A program made the position numbers and the translations under genes. Shown here one piece after another: positions 10,924-19,303 of a stretch of DNA of 64,000 bases. Position 1 is the stretch's first letter, and every line of letters starts with the position of its first letter. Location: positions 1 through 64,000 of the forward strand of contig NZ_BLZO01000187.1 of the NCBI RefSeq assembly GCF_014132355.1, read 5' to 3'. Under the pieces are notes generated by a model. That model made no database searches, was not told the DNA's origin, and saw nothing but the letters and a program-made list of their open reading frames with translations. This stretch comes from Okeania sp. KiyG1 (GTDB lineage: Bacteria > Cyanobacteriota > Cyanobacteriia > Cyanobacteriales > Microcoleaceae).

Positions 10924-12771
10924 ATGGCTGAAATAAACGGTACTCCTGGTGACGATACTCTAAACGGTACTAACGATCAAGATACCATCACTGGTCGTGG
11001 CGGTGACGATACCATCGATGGTGGTGGCGGTCGCGATACCATCAATGGTAATGGCGGTGACGATATCATCGATGGTGGTGGTGGTCGCGATAGCATCAAT
11101 GGTGGTGGCGGTGACGATAGCATTGATGGTGGGAACCGTGGCGATAGCATCAATGGTGGTGGCGGTGACGACACCATCGATGGTGGTAGCGGTCGCGATG
11201 CCATCAATGGTAATGGCGGTGACGATATCATCGATGGTGGTGGTGGTCGCGATAGCATCAATGGTGGTGGCGGTGACGATAGCATTGATGGTGGGAACCG
11301 TGGCGATACTATCAATGGTAATAGTGGTAACGATATCATTGATGGTAGTGGTGGTAATGATATAATTGATGGTAATGGCGGTGACGATACCATCGATGGT
11401 GGTAGGGGTAATGATATAATTGATGGTAGTGGCGGTGATGATAGCATTGATGGTAGTGGTGGTGACGATACCATAGATGGCAATGGCGGTAACGATATCA
11501 TTGATGGTGGTGGCGGTGACGATAGCATTGATGGTAGTGGCGGTGACGATAGCATTGATGGTAGTGGCGGTGACGATACCATCAATGGTAATGGCGGTAA
11601 CGACATCATTGATGGTGGTGACGGTGACGATAATATCACTGGTGGTCCTGGAAATGATTTTCTTGTAGGAACCGATCCTTCTTCGAGTGATGTAGATACC
11701 TTCTATGGTAACGGAGGTGCGGACACTTTCGTCGGGGGAGAAGGAGAGGTCTATTACATTGGGGATGGCAATGAAGACAAGGGTATTATTAAGGATTTTG
11801 GTAATGGAGATCAAATTCAGTTATTTGGATCTCCTGATGATTATACAATTACTTCTTCTTCGGGAGATACATCCATTTTCTTCAATGATGGCACTGCGGA
11901 TGGCGACCTCGTATTTGAAATTGAAGGCGTTGAACTATCAGACTTGACGGACACGAATATATTTACCTATATTCCTCCCAATACCCTAGAATCTGACTAC
12001 ACCATTTTTAGTGGCAATGTTGGTGATACAGAGTACACTGTTGAATTTGCTGACTCCCAAGTTGTTTACAAAATTGACGATATTGCAACTGATGGGTCTC
12101 TCAACGACTTCCTGACCGAAGCAGTATTGGAGCTTGGCGGAACAGTTGCCAGGAATGGCACTATCAAGGCGAGTTCCCTCGAACATTTTGGTGGCAACCA
12201 TAATCCATCTATCAGAGAAAACAAGTCTACTGATGATGTGATCATCAGGATTGCTGGCTCTGGGGTAGGCGGCCAGTTCAAAGCTGACTTCGACAATGAT
12301 GCTGATGCCAATGCATTTCAGGAATTCGCACGGGATCTCCTGGGCAAAGACCCAGCTAAAACCAAAATCTTCGAGTTCAATGGCGATACCAATGGCGGGA
12401 AGAACAGGATCAGAATCTTCACCAATGACGAGATTGCCTCATTGAACCCAGATTTATCAGATGGTTTGCGCACTACCGACAGCCTTGATTTTACCTGGTC
12501 TGGTGCTGATACATCAGGAACACAGAAGCGCAATAACTTTGATGATTTCATCGGGGAAATGGGGGATTTATTTGATGGCGACCAGTTGACGAATGCTAAT
12601 ATCCATGTAATTCCTACCCTCAATGAAGCGGAACTTATGGGAACCGAGGTGGCAATTAGCAATGGCATCGGTGACAGAGAAACCTGGAGCTTTGGCAGCG
12701 AGCAGGAAGCACAAAACTTCCTAAATTTCTTTGACAGTACGGTTGACGCTTTCACTGGTCCTGTTGCTTAG
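10924..12771 (+). CDS. RTX-type Gly/Asp repeat calcium-binding protein
   Basis: The 615-residue product starts with about 27 consecutive nonapeptide-like units of the RTX type (GGxGxDxIx; here mostly GGGGDDSID and GNGGDDIID) over residues 8-250, which fold as a calcium-bound beta-roll. A typical RTX closing segment follows (FYGNGGADTFVGG ... IIKDFGNGDQIQLFG). Residues about 355-615 form a separate acidic domain that I do not recognise. RTX proteins leave the cell by type I secretion; no signal peptide is seen and no transporter gene is near. Units 3-8 are duplicated almost exactly at DNA level (11021-11145 and 11195-11310), a sign of recent unit amplification. The start is well supported by AAGAGGAA 12 bases upstream. 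Open frames on the other strand are repeat shadows. Confidence 0.85.
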   Translation: MAEINGTPGDDTLNGTNDQDTITGRGGDDTIDGGGGRDTINGNGGDDIIDGGGGRDSINGGGGDDSIDGGNRGDSINGGGGDDTIDGGSGRDAINGNGGDDIIDGGGGRDSINGGGGDDSIDGGNRGDTINGNSGNDIIDGSGGNDIIDGNGGDDTIDGGRGNDIIDGSGGDDSIDGSGGDDTIDGNGGNDIIDGGGGDDSIDGSGGDDSIDGSGGDDTINGNGGNDIIDGGDGDDNITGGPGNDFLVGTDPSSSDVDTFYGNGGADTFVGGEGEVYYIGDGNEDKGIIKDFGNGDQIQLFGSPDDYTITSSSGDTSIFFNDGTADGDLVFEIEGVELSDLTDTNIFTYIPPNTLESDYTIFSGNVGDTEYTVEFADSQVVYKIDDIATDGSLNDFLTEAVLELGGTVARNGTIKASSLEHFGGNHNPSIRENKSTDDVIIRIAGSGVGGQFKADFDNDADANAFQEFARDLLGKDPAKTKIFEFNGDTNGGKNRIRIFTNDEIASLNPDLSDGLRTTDSLDFTWSGADTSGTQKRNNFDDFIGEMGDLFDGDQLTNANIHVIPTLNEAELMGTEVAISNGIGDRETWSFGSEQEAQNFLNFFDSTVDAFTGPVA

Positions 12772-12805
12772 TCTGTTTAGCAACTACTTCGACAGAATCG
12801 AAAAA

Positions 12806-12848
12806 CCAAGGTTTTCGTCTGTAGACCAAAAACAGATTGAAACCTTGG
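12806..12848 (+). terminator. Two-stem hairpin after the RTX gene
   Basis: CCAAGGTTT (12806-12814) pairs with AAACCTTGG (12840-12848), and inside it TCTGT (12818-12822) pairs with ACAGA (12832-12836). It begins 35 bases after the stop codon. There is no following T-run, so it may be a processing or termination hairpin. A copy of its left arm (13434-13475) follows the VCBS pseudogene but has lost the right arm. Confidence 0.45.
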
Positions 12849-12863
12849 ACTATCGAACCTCTG

Positions 12864-12928
12864 TCCTAACTTTTGCTTCGACTGCTATAACTTGGAAACA
12901 TCAAAACTTTTTTAAATAAGAGGAATTA
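12864..12928 (+). repeat. Second copy of the RTX leader
   Basis: Near-identical to 10852-10916, ending in AAGAGGAATTA. In the first copy the sequence runs on as ATTAATCATGGCTGA. Here a 190-bp MITE intervenes and the same ATTAATCATGGCTGA resumes at 13122. Confidence 0.8.
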
Positions 12929-13118
12929 TATCATGTCCGGATAATTAGTTATAAAAAAACTTTCTCCTTCAACTCCAGTTCTTCTTCTTTCTTCCCTCTT
13001 TCCTCCTGACTCCTGTACGGGCGATTTCCTAACGGAATGCTCCGCAAACGCGAATCGCCCCTACGACTCCTGACTCCTCCGTAGTTATTTATTTATCACT
13101 GTTCAACCGGACATGATA
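12929..13118. mobile_element. MITE, T3 family, inserted in a leader
   Basis: The element starts TATCATGTCCGG and ends CCGGACATGATA, with TTA on both sides (12926-12928 and 13119-13121). Comparison with the uninterrupted leader at 10852-10930 proves the insertion point: it separates the AAGAGGAA ribosome site from the start codon of the VCBS gene by 190 bases. Confidence 0.88.
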
Positions 13119-13128
13119 TTAATTAATC

Positions 13129-13376
13129 ATGGCTGAACCTAACTTTTTATCTCCTACCACCAATCCCTTCGGACTGACGGATGTGGGGATAATGCTGCAC
13201 CCACCTTTGTCGATATTGATGGGGATGGGGACTTCGATGCTTTTATCGGGGCAAGAAATGGCAATACCAAGTTTTTCCGTAATACTGGAGATGATAGTGC
13301 TCCCAGCTTTACTGAAGAATCTGACAACTTCGGACTGACAGATGTGGGGAAGAAAAAAGCAAGAAGCAAGAAATAA
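13129..13376 (+). pseudogene. VCBS/FG-GAP repeat protein fragment
   Basis: The ATG opens MAEPNFLSPTTNPFGLTDVG, then a one-base frame change at about 13186-13191 leads to NAAPTFVDIDGDGDFDAFIG and NTKFFRNTGDDSAPSFTEE (next frame), then FGLTDVG again and a TAA at 13374. That is one complete repeat of the type D-x-D-x-D-G-D-x-D found in VCBS/FG-GAP proteins, so the original was probably a longer secreted or surface repeat protein. It is now cut off after one unit, frameshifted, and has lost its ribosome site to the MITE at 12929-13118. Confidence 0.75.
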
Positions 13377-13426
13377 GAGGAGAAAAATGAGAAAGTTTTT
13401 TTATCACTAATTATCCGGACATGATA
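13377..13426. repeat. T3-family end fragment
   Basis: The sequence ends ATTATCCGGACATGATA followed by TTA and matches the first 45 bases of the 12929 element in inverse orientation. The partner end is not found, so it is a truncated copy. The next bases up to 13570 hold the partial hairpin copy (13428-13475) and ACTCCCCT octamers (13545-13585). Confidence 0.55.
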
Positions 13427-13570
13427 TTAGACAGAATCGAAAAACCAAGGTTTCCCTCTGCAGACCAAAAACAGAGTGTAGAAAGTGTGGGAAGACAGAA
13501 TTTTTTGATACTGAACCCGAGCGTATTTGATATCAATTATTTCTCCCTACTCCCCTACTCCCCTACTCCC

Positions 13571-14713
13571 CTACTCCCCTACTCCTAGAGCAGAAAGAGA
13601 TGAATTTTCTTCTTTGTGGCGATCGCCACTACCATTGTTAGGATAATTTTGAAGATTCACAGACTGTTGCGGTACACCAATAGCAATACCTTCTCGGTCA
13701 AATGCTTGTTTAATTCTGAGGCGGAATTCACGTCCCACAGCAAACTGTTGTATTGGTGCAGTCTTAATCCAAATTTGAATTAAAATACCTGTGTGAGAGA
13801 TATTATCAACTCCTAGAATTATTGCAGGTTCGAGAATTTTATCTTGCCATTCAGGTTCACTTCGCATTTGCTCTGACACTTCTTCCATCATATTTAGTGC
13901 TTTCCTAGCATCTGCACTGTAGGCAATTTCAACTCGAAAGTCTACCCGAGACCAATCTTTTGTCAAGTTTTGCACCACTTCAAAACTACCATTAGGAATA
14001 GTAATTAATCGCCCTTCTGCTCCCCTCAGTTGAGTCAAATAAAGATTTATATGTTCTACAAGACCTGTTACATTACCTATTTGAACTACATCTCCAACAG
14101 CATATTGATCGGTCCATAAAATCAAGCAACCGTTAATCATATTATCTACTTTAGCTTTGAAAACGTAAGTTAATGCTATGCCAAGAATTCCTATTCCGGC
14201 AAGGGAAATACCTATTGCTTGTATAGTAAATAAAATGGCAATTGAGTATATAACAACACTTGTCGCTTGTTTGAGTGCGCCTGAATAAGTATTAACTCGC
14301 ATGATATATCTTTCAGGTACTAGGGAACCTTGTTGTGCTTGTGTTGCCCACTTATCTAACCAAAAGTCGATTAAGAAATAAGTAGCTTTATCTGTAATGC
14401 TGGCAATTACCCATATTAAAAAAAATTGTACATATTGTGTTAAGAGAAAAGAATATAAAGCCCTAGTTTGGGGGAACATAGCAACAATTAAACTTATTCC
14501 TCCCACCCAGATAAATACTTGTGCCCACATTAAAATTTGCTCTAGTAAAACAGCAATATTTTTTTGTTTGTTTAAAATAAACTGTCGTTTTAGAGAAACT
14601 TTTGGCAATGCTGACCAGATGTATTCTAACTGATTTAAAAATCCTAAAGGTGCATTTTCAACCATTGCTAGTAATATGCTGAGAGTTGTAATTTCTAGGT
14701 TTGAATTTAGCAA
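13571..14713 (-). CDS. MscS-type mechanosensitive channel, C-terminal part
   Basis: About 380 residues with several membrane spans in the first 230 residues (for example IWVGGISLIVAMFP and VVIYSIAILFTIQAIGISLAG) and a following MscS core: the pore-lining Gly/Ala-rich helix GIGILGIALTYVFKAKVDN, then the beta domain (YAVGDVVQIGNVTGLVEHI, ITIPNGSF) and the C-terminal cytosolic part. The product should gate under membrane tension. It begins with a TTG that overlaps the end of the upstream frame (14707-14713), and the upstream frame encodes exactly the kind of N-terminal region found fused to MscS domains, including in the intact protein at 19304-20983. I suspect the two are one gene split by a frameshift within an A/T homopolymer stretch near 14707-14730. 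Confidence 0.8.
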   Translation of the reverse strand: MLNSNLEITTLSILLAMVENAPLGFLNQLEYIWSALPKVSLKRQFILNKQKNIAVLLEQILMWAQVFIWVGGISLIVAMFPQTRALYSFLLTQYVQFFLIWVIASITDKATYFLIDFWLDKWATQAQQGSLVPERYIMRVNTYSGALKQATSVVIYSIAILFTIQAIGISLAGIGILGIALTYVFKAKVDNMINGCLILWTDQYAVGDVVQIGNVTGLVEHINLYLTQLRGAEGRLITIPNGSFEVVQNLTKDWSRVDFRVEIAYSADARKALNMMEEVSEQMRSEPEWQDKILEPAIILGVDNISHTGILIQIWIKTAPIQQFAVGREFRLRIKQAFDREGIAIGVPQQSVNLQNYPNNGSGDRHKEENSSLSALGVGE

Positions 14714-15816
14714 AAATTCTTTTTGAAATTAATCGATGATTCTGTTTCTTGAGTATTGGCTATATTGGCAGTAGGTTGAGTATTTTCTATCAATTTTTCT
14801 TCGGGATTGACTTGTAGAGATTCCTCTAATTGTTTGATTTGTTCTTTGAGCAATTCAATTTTAGCTTTCAAGGGTTTTTTTATCCACTTTAAAACTGAGC
14901 TAATAATTATCATGCTAGCAATAATCATAGAAACTTGAGCGATGATAATATATAGTTTTTTGTTGTAGTATTCTCTTTCTTTTAAAGCATTACTCAATTC
15001 TTGAAGAATGCGATTTTGCCAGATATTTGCTAGCTGCAATTCGTTATTAGCAAAGTTGGCAACTACGTCATATTTTGTAACTGTGAGTATGGTTTGTGTT
15101 GTTAATCCTGGTTGTTCTGGCGCATAAATAACTGTTAAATTATTCAGAGTTCCTACTTCAATTTTGGGAGTTTGAGGATGAAGATTTAGACTTTGATTTG
15201 TGCCTTGACTATTAATATTTTCTTGGCGAATAATATCAATATTTGGGGTAATCTTTTGGATTCTTGTCTGAAGTTCTTTTACCTTGGGAGTTAATGTCGG
15301 TTTGGCGAGCAATGATGGGTCAAAATCAGATGGTTTTTCTGGTAATTGATTATTAGATTTAGGAGTTGAACTTGGAGGTGATGGATTTGGTATTTTCTGC
15401 TCTTTCGACTGTAGTACTATCTTTAAAACTTGTTGAAGATTAATTTCTACAGTTTTTGCTCTTTGCTTGGCAGTAGAGATAGCACTTTGATTCTCTTCTG
15501 TATTAGTTGATAGTGCAGCTACAGTAATTAAAGGTCTGCCATTAAACCAGACTTTACTACACATTAAATTACCACATTGATATGGTCGATTAAACCAATC
15601 AAAAATTGGTCCTTGATTCTCTGTTTGTTGTATATTTGGCAGGAATGGTATTTGTGCCCAAGCTACAGATGACCAAGTAATTGTTATCCCAAAAGTTAAT
15701 AGAGCAACCAGAATAAATTTTACCACCGAATGAATTTTGCTATGGTTTTTACTAGCGATCGCTCTCATATTATTCTGAAATTTTTTGATAAATTGATACT
15801 TGATTTTATTGTGCAT
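14707..15816 (-). CDS. Periplasmic/N-terminal part of a split MscS-family protein
   Basis: The 369-residue product has a signal-like hydrophobic segment (FILVALLTFGITITWSSVAWAQ, given in part; residues 33-54), then VWFNGRPLITVAAL and a following AKQRAKTVEINLQQVL region that parallel VVLDGRPILKVSSA and AQKRAELIEKKLL of the MscS protein at 19304-20983. A membrane span (IAQVSMIIASMIIISSVL, about residue 300) and a coiled coil close it. It stops 7 bases inside the next gene, in a different frame. Either it is a translationally coupled subunit or, more likely, the front half of a frameshifted channel gene. A start at the inner ATG (MRAIASK, residue 17) is also possible. Confidence 0.7.
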   Translation of the reverse strand: MHNKIKYQFIKKFQNNMRAIASKNHSKIHSVVKFILVALLTFGITITWSSVAWAQIPFLPNIQQTENQGPIFDWFNRPYQCGNLMCSKVWFNGRPLITVAALSTNTEENQSAISTAKQRAKTVEINLQQVLKIVLQSKEQKIPNPSPPSSTPKSNNQLPEKPSDFDPSLLAKPTLTPKVKELQTRIQKITPNIDIIRQENINSQGTNQSLNLHPQTPKIEVGTLNNLTVIYAPEQPGLTTQTILTVTKYDVVANFANNELQLANIWQNRILQELSNALKEREYYNKKLYIIIAQVSMIIASMIIISSVLKWIKKPLKAKIELLKEQIKQLEESLQVNPEEKLIENTQPTANIANTQETESSINFKKNFC

Positions 15817-16195
15817 AAATCAATCAAATTATAACAACCTTAAAAGCAATAATATCTGACAACTTTAAATTAAGTTAGCGGTCCAAAAATCAGGTCAATA
15901 GCTTCCCCATTTTCAGGGGGTAAAAAAAGAGAATATTCCAGATTTCAAGTCTCTAGCTGTTTGCGCAGCATGACCTAGGAAAGCAAGAGGTACTGATAAC
16001 TAATAACTGTTAACTGGTAACTGAAATGACACTATATTCTACATTTTTCAGGAAAATTTCAAAGAGATCGAATATAGATAAAAATGCTTATAGTCCAGTA
16101 TAATTAATTGCTTTTTTATCAATATATATATACAGCATCAGCCATTAGGATTACAATTATATTGATTTATTTTTGCAGAGTACAGGAGTATTTCT
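15817..16195. other. Upstream region of ccmK3
   Basis: Contains a CATGACCTAGGAAAGCA-type repeat at about 15968 and a GGTACTGATAACTAATAACTG end at about 15990-16028, both repeat fragments seen elsewhere. From 16030 to 16195 the AT-rich sequence probably holds the ccmK3 promoter; GGAG lies 9 bases before the start codon. Confidence 0.45.
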
Positions 16196-16501
16196 ATGCC
16201 AGAAGCAGTAGGTCTCATAGAAACTATTGGTTTTCCCAGTATATTAGCTGCTGCAGATGCTATGGTCAAAGCTGCGCGAGTTACCTTAGTTTACTACGGT
16301 ATAGCTGAAAGAGGCCACTTTGTCGTGGTGGTTCGGGGACCAACTTCTGAAGTTTATCCTTCAGTCCAAGCTGGCATTGAAGCAGCAGAAAAAGTCTATG
16401 GCGGTATAGTGGATGGTCACTATATTGTTCCTAATCCCCCTGAGAATGTAGAATCTGTATTACCACTAAGTTATACAGAAATTAGTGAACAATTTAGATG
16501 A
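16196..16501 (+). CDS. ccmK3: Carboxysome shell protein CcmK3
   Basis: The 101-residue product is a single bacterial-microcompartment (Pfam BMC) domain that forms shell hexamers of the beta-carboxysome. It shows AVGLIETIGFPSILAAADAMVKAARVTLVYYG and HYIVPNPPENVESVLP (both longer motifs shown only by their ends: residues 4-34 and 79-94). The YYG and NPPENV segments are characteristic of CcmK3 rather than CcmK1/K2, which have the usual K-I-G-S pore. The ribosome site GGAG is well placed. It is followed after 143 bases by ccmK4, the usual satellite locus away from the main ccm operon. CcmK3 is thought to act only in heterohexamers with CcmK4, tuning shell permeability. Confidence 0.9.
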   Translation: MPEAVGLIETIGFPSILAAADAMVKAARVTLVYYGIAERGHFVVVVRGPTSEVYPSVQAGIEAAEKVYGGIVDGHYIVPNPPENVESVLPLSYTEISEQFR

Positions 16502-16644
16502 ATATTGTCCTAAACTTATTGATAGCTCAAATTAATATTATTTATAATTTGGCTGAATATATAGTTTAGTTATGACAGACATCTAAAATTTTTACAATTA
16601 ATTGTAGAGAATTTAATTCTTAACTTAAATTTAGGAGAAATAGA

Positions 16645-16995
16645 ATGGCGCAACAAGCTGTTGGAGCACTGGAGACTAAGGGTTTTCCTGGTATTTTAGC
16701 TGCTTCAGATGCAATGGTAAAAGCAGGTCGAGTCACTTTAGTGGGTTATATTAGGGTTGGTAGCGCTCGGTTTACTGTTCAAATTCGAGGTGATGTTTCG
16801 GAAGTAAAAACTGCTATGGATGCAGGAATTGCTGCAGTTGAAAAAGCTTATGGTGCTACTTTGGAATCTTGGGTAATTATTCCTCGCCCTCACGATAATA
16901 TTGTGGCTGTTTTACCAATAGATTTTAATCCAGGTGTTGAAGAATTCCGCCAACGAGTAGAAGGAATAACTGTACCAAGATTGCCTAATAGGTAG
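16645..16995 (+). CDS. ccmK4: Carboxysome shell protein CcmK4
   Basis: The 116-residue product is a single BMC domain: AVGALETKGFPGILAASDAM at residues 5-24, then the pore segment IRVGSARFTVQIRGDV near residue 37 and WVIIPRPHDNIVAVLPIDF near residue 80. These match CcmK4-type shell proteins. A GGAG site lies 8 bases ahead of the ATG. Together with ccmK3 it forms a two-gene unit on the plus strand, with a 143-base gap that is AT-rich and shows no terminator. The C-terminal extension (residues 100-116) is slightly longer than usual. Its role is to form minor shell hexamers, alone or mixed with CcmK3. Confidence 0.92.
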   Translation: MAQQAVGALETKGFPGILAASDAMVKAGRVTLVGYIRVGSARFTVQIRGDVSEVKTAMDAGIAAVEKAYGATLESWVIIPRPHDNIVAVLPIDFNPGVEEFRQRVEGITVPRLPNR

Positions 16996-17155
16996 ATAAA
17001 TTTTGATTAATTAAATATCTACATAATTCTATTTTAAGCCGTCCATAAGGCTATAGTATGACCAAGAGTTACAATTTTGGTTAGTATTAAAAATTATAGA
17101 CAGTGGACGGTAATATGGAAGTATGATTTGAGTGGTTAGTTGGGATTAAATATTA
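16996..17155. other. Region downstream of ccmK4
   Basis: CCGTCCATAAGG and CAGTGGACGG (17040-17110) are inverted around a short spacer and may act as a terminator for the ccmK pair. No gene. Confidence 0.35.
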
Positions 17156-17389
17156 TACCAATTTGATAAATATTTGCTACAAATAACTAGGTTATTTCTT
17201 AGGAGTCAACCCACCCCCGCCCCTCTCAGGAGGGGAGCCAGGATGGGAAGTCAGGAGGATAGGAGTCGTATGAGAATAGCTTTGATACCATTTATTAGCT
17301 CATAATTTATCTTTTTCGTCCAATAAAAATATCCTGTAAAATATTTTAACTGCTCCTACTATTCGTAAAATTATTTTTCCAAATTGGTA
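17156..17389. mobile_element. MITE, P3 family
   Basis: The 234-bp element has TACCAATTT and AAATTGGTA ends with TTA on both sides (17153-17155 and 17390-17392). It is an inverse-orientation relative of 9714-9958. From 17393 to 17977 the sequence is AT-rich, without a supported gene; a 76-codon minus-strand frame at 17706-17936 lacks any recognisable motif. Confidence 0.75.
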
Positions 17390-17977
17390 TTAGGTTTTAG
17401 GTATTCAATAATTAATAATTAATAGTTACCTGTATTTAAAAATAAAAGATTGGTGATTTTTTTGATTGATTTCTTCAAATAATTTAATATACTTGAAATT
17501 TTAATTATTAAATAATTACAAAAATCAATAACCAGAAAACACAAAACTATCACAATTAATTAGGAAACTATATATTCTGTCAAAAAAAATCCCAAAATTA
17601 GTGAAATTTTAATAGTGAAAATTCAAAAAGTAATAAGTGAACATTTTCATTCAAGATGCTATTGTTAAAATAAACACAAGAGAATCTATATAAAAGATAT
17701 TGAACTTATCTATTGTTGACAATAAAAGGTAACATCGAATGAAATTTTGATTGAAAATACCCACAATGAGCAAAGACTATGACAGAAGGATAGTCTTTAT
17801 TTATTGTAGCTAATTTCCTGATTAAATTTTGTGTAGGTAGGGCGAGCATATAGCAAAAAAACGAAAATACAGATATAAATTCTGAAACTCTTAGCACTGT
17901 TATATACTCCCTTATACCAAAATATTTTCTACACAATCGTGTCGAGGACTGCTATATATTGAATCTTATCTGAACCT

Positions 17978-18960
17978 ATGGATACTTGGATTATACAATT
18001 ACACCGCTCTACTAATGAAATTACTTTTTTGGCAATTAGTGCCTTAGCAGCAATAATTTTTTGCTTTTGGTTTATCCCTATTGCTACAGATACTATGGTA
18101 AATTCTGCAGCAGGTTTAGCGGAAAAATATTTAGGTAAAAATCAACGCACATTAGTAATTAATTCTAGTACAAATAATCCTGAATTATTTTTGATGTTGC
18201 TATCATTAAGTCTCGGTAGGCTAGGAGGTATAGCAACTCCTCTAGGTTCAAATTTTGCCAATATTTATCTCATGTTTATTGTTGCACCAATAATTGTTAT
18301 AGGTAAATGGGTATTTGTAGGAAAAATATCTAATATCAAAAATTTTATTGAAATTCTTAATAAAGAAAAATGCTATTTTTATGGCATTTTTCCATGTCAT
18401 TATTAATGTTTACCTTTGCGACTACAGCTTATTGGTTTATTACTGGTGAATCGGAATTTTCACCTTTACCAGAAGTCATAGATCCTCGAACTTTGCCCTG
18501 GATAATTGTTGGTGGTATAACTTGTTTAGCAGGTATACTTGTCTTTTTTCTTTATGAAAAACAGTTTAAGCAAAAAAGACCTGAATTATTTGACGATATT
18601 AATGCAGATGATTATGAAGCAAGTTGGTGGAAGTTTATTGTAGGCACCACTTTATTGATATTATTATGTTATATTTTAAATACATTATTTATAGCTTGGA
18701 CTGAACTTTATGATGATTTACTGACTAAATTATTTGGTGGTTCAATTTTTGCAGGATTACATTATTTTTTGGGAAGTTTAATATCATCTCTACCAGAAAC
18801 AATTGTAGCTGTGAAAAATTATGAGCGTTTAACTTCACCAGATTTAAACACAGCAATGGCATCAGCTAGTCAGTCAAATATGACTAATTTGGGAATAGGT
18901 TTTTTGGGTAGTGTTTTAGCAAGTTTACTATTGGCGATAGGTATTAATTATCAGTTGTAA
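17978..18960 (+). pseudogene. Na+/Ca2+ exchanger-like (CaCA) antiporter, frameshifted
   Basis: Two frames make one protein. The first (17978-18406, 142 residues) has membrane spans and an alpha-1 repeat with STNNPELFLMLLSLSLG; the second (18370-18960, 196 residues) has further spans and the alpha-2 repeat FLGSLISSLPETIVAV with SASQSNMTNLGIGF. The Pro-Glu pair in each alpha repeat is the ion-binding hallmark of the cation/Ca2+ exchanger superfamily. The frames overlap by 37 bases; the second frame has a stop at 18361, so the change must lie between 18364 and 18406, where AAAAA and TTTTT runs occur. This may be a true mutation, a sequencing error, or less likely programmed frameshifting. No neighbour suggests a function. 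Confidence 0.75.
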
Positions 18961-19303
18961 AATTGTAAGCATTTCCTAGGTCATGCTGCGCAAACAGCTA
19001 GCTCGCAGTCAGCGCTTCCCTGCGGGATGCGCTCGTATTCAGAAATTAATAATGAAGAATTCCTTTGATGCAACGCTCCGCGAACGCTAATCTCTTACAG
19101 CGGTTTTCATTTCAGTAAACCACAGTAGGGGCGAATGCCATTTCCTAAGGTCATGCTCCGCAAACGCCCCTACATATGGCGTTTTTAAGGTTAATTTGCG
19201 TAAGTCCTGAAAGTAAGATTTTTACTTCTTCCTTCTTCCTTCTTCCTTCTTCCTTCTTCCTTCTTCCTTCTTCCTTCTTCCTTCTTCCTTCTGCAATTTG
19301 ATA
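18961..19303. repeat. Repeat-filled gap
   Basis: 18966-19040 is a GCATTTCCTAGGTCATGCTGC-like repeat; 19090-19200 holds an AGCGGTTTTCATTTCAGTAAACC repeat (given in part) and one right end of a C5 MITE (GCGTAAGTCCTGA at 19198-19210); 19228-19291 is an array of TTCTTCC heptamers. No gene. Confidence 0.55.

Noticed and set aside
10960-11814. Long ORFs on the minus strand and other frames opposite the RTX gene
   Set aside because: They arise from the nonapeptide-coding DNA repeat (low-complexity ITTTTIND-like translation); the plus-strand RTX frame explains the region.
17706-17936. 76-codon minus-strand ORF between the P3 MITE and the exchanger gene
   Set aside because: No motif, no ribosome site and biased AT-rich composition.
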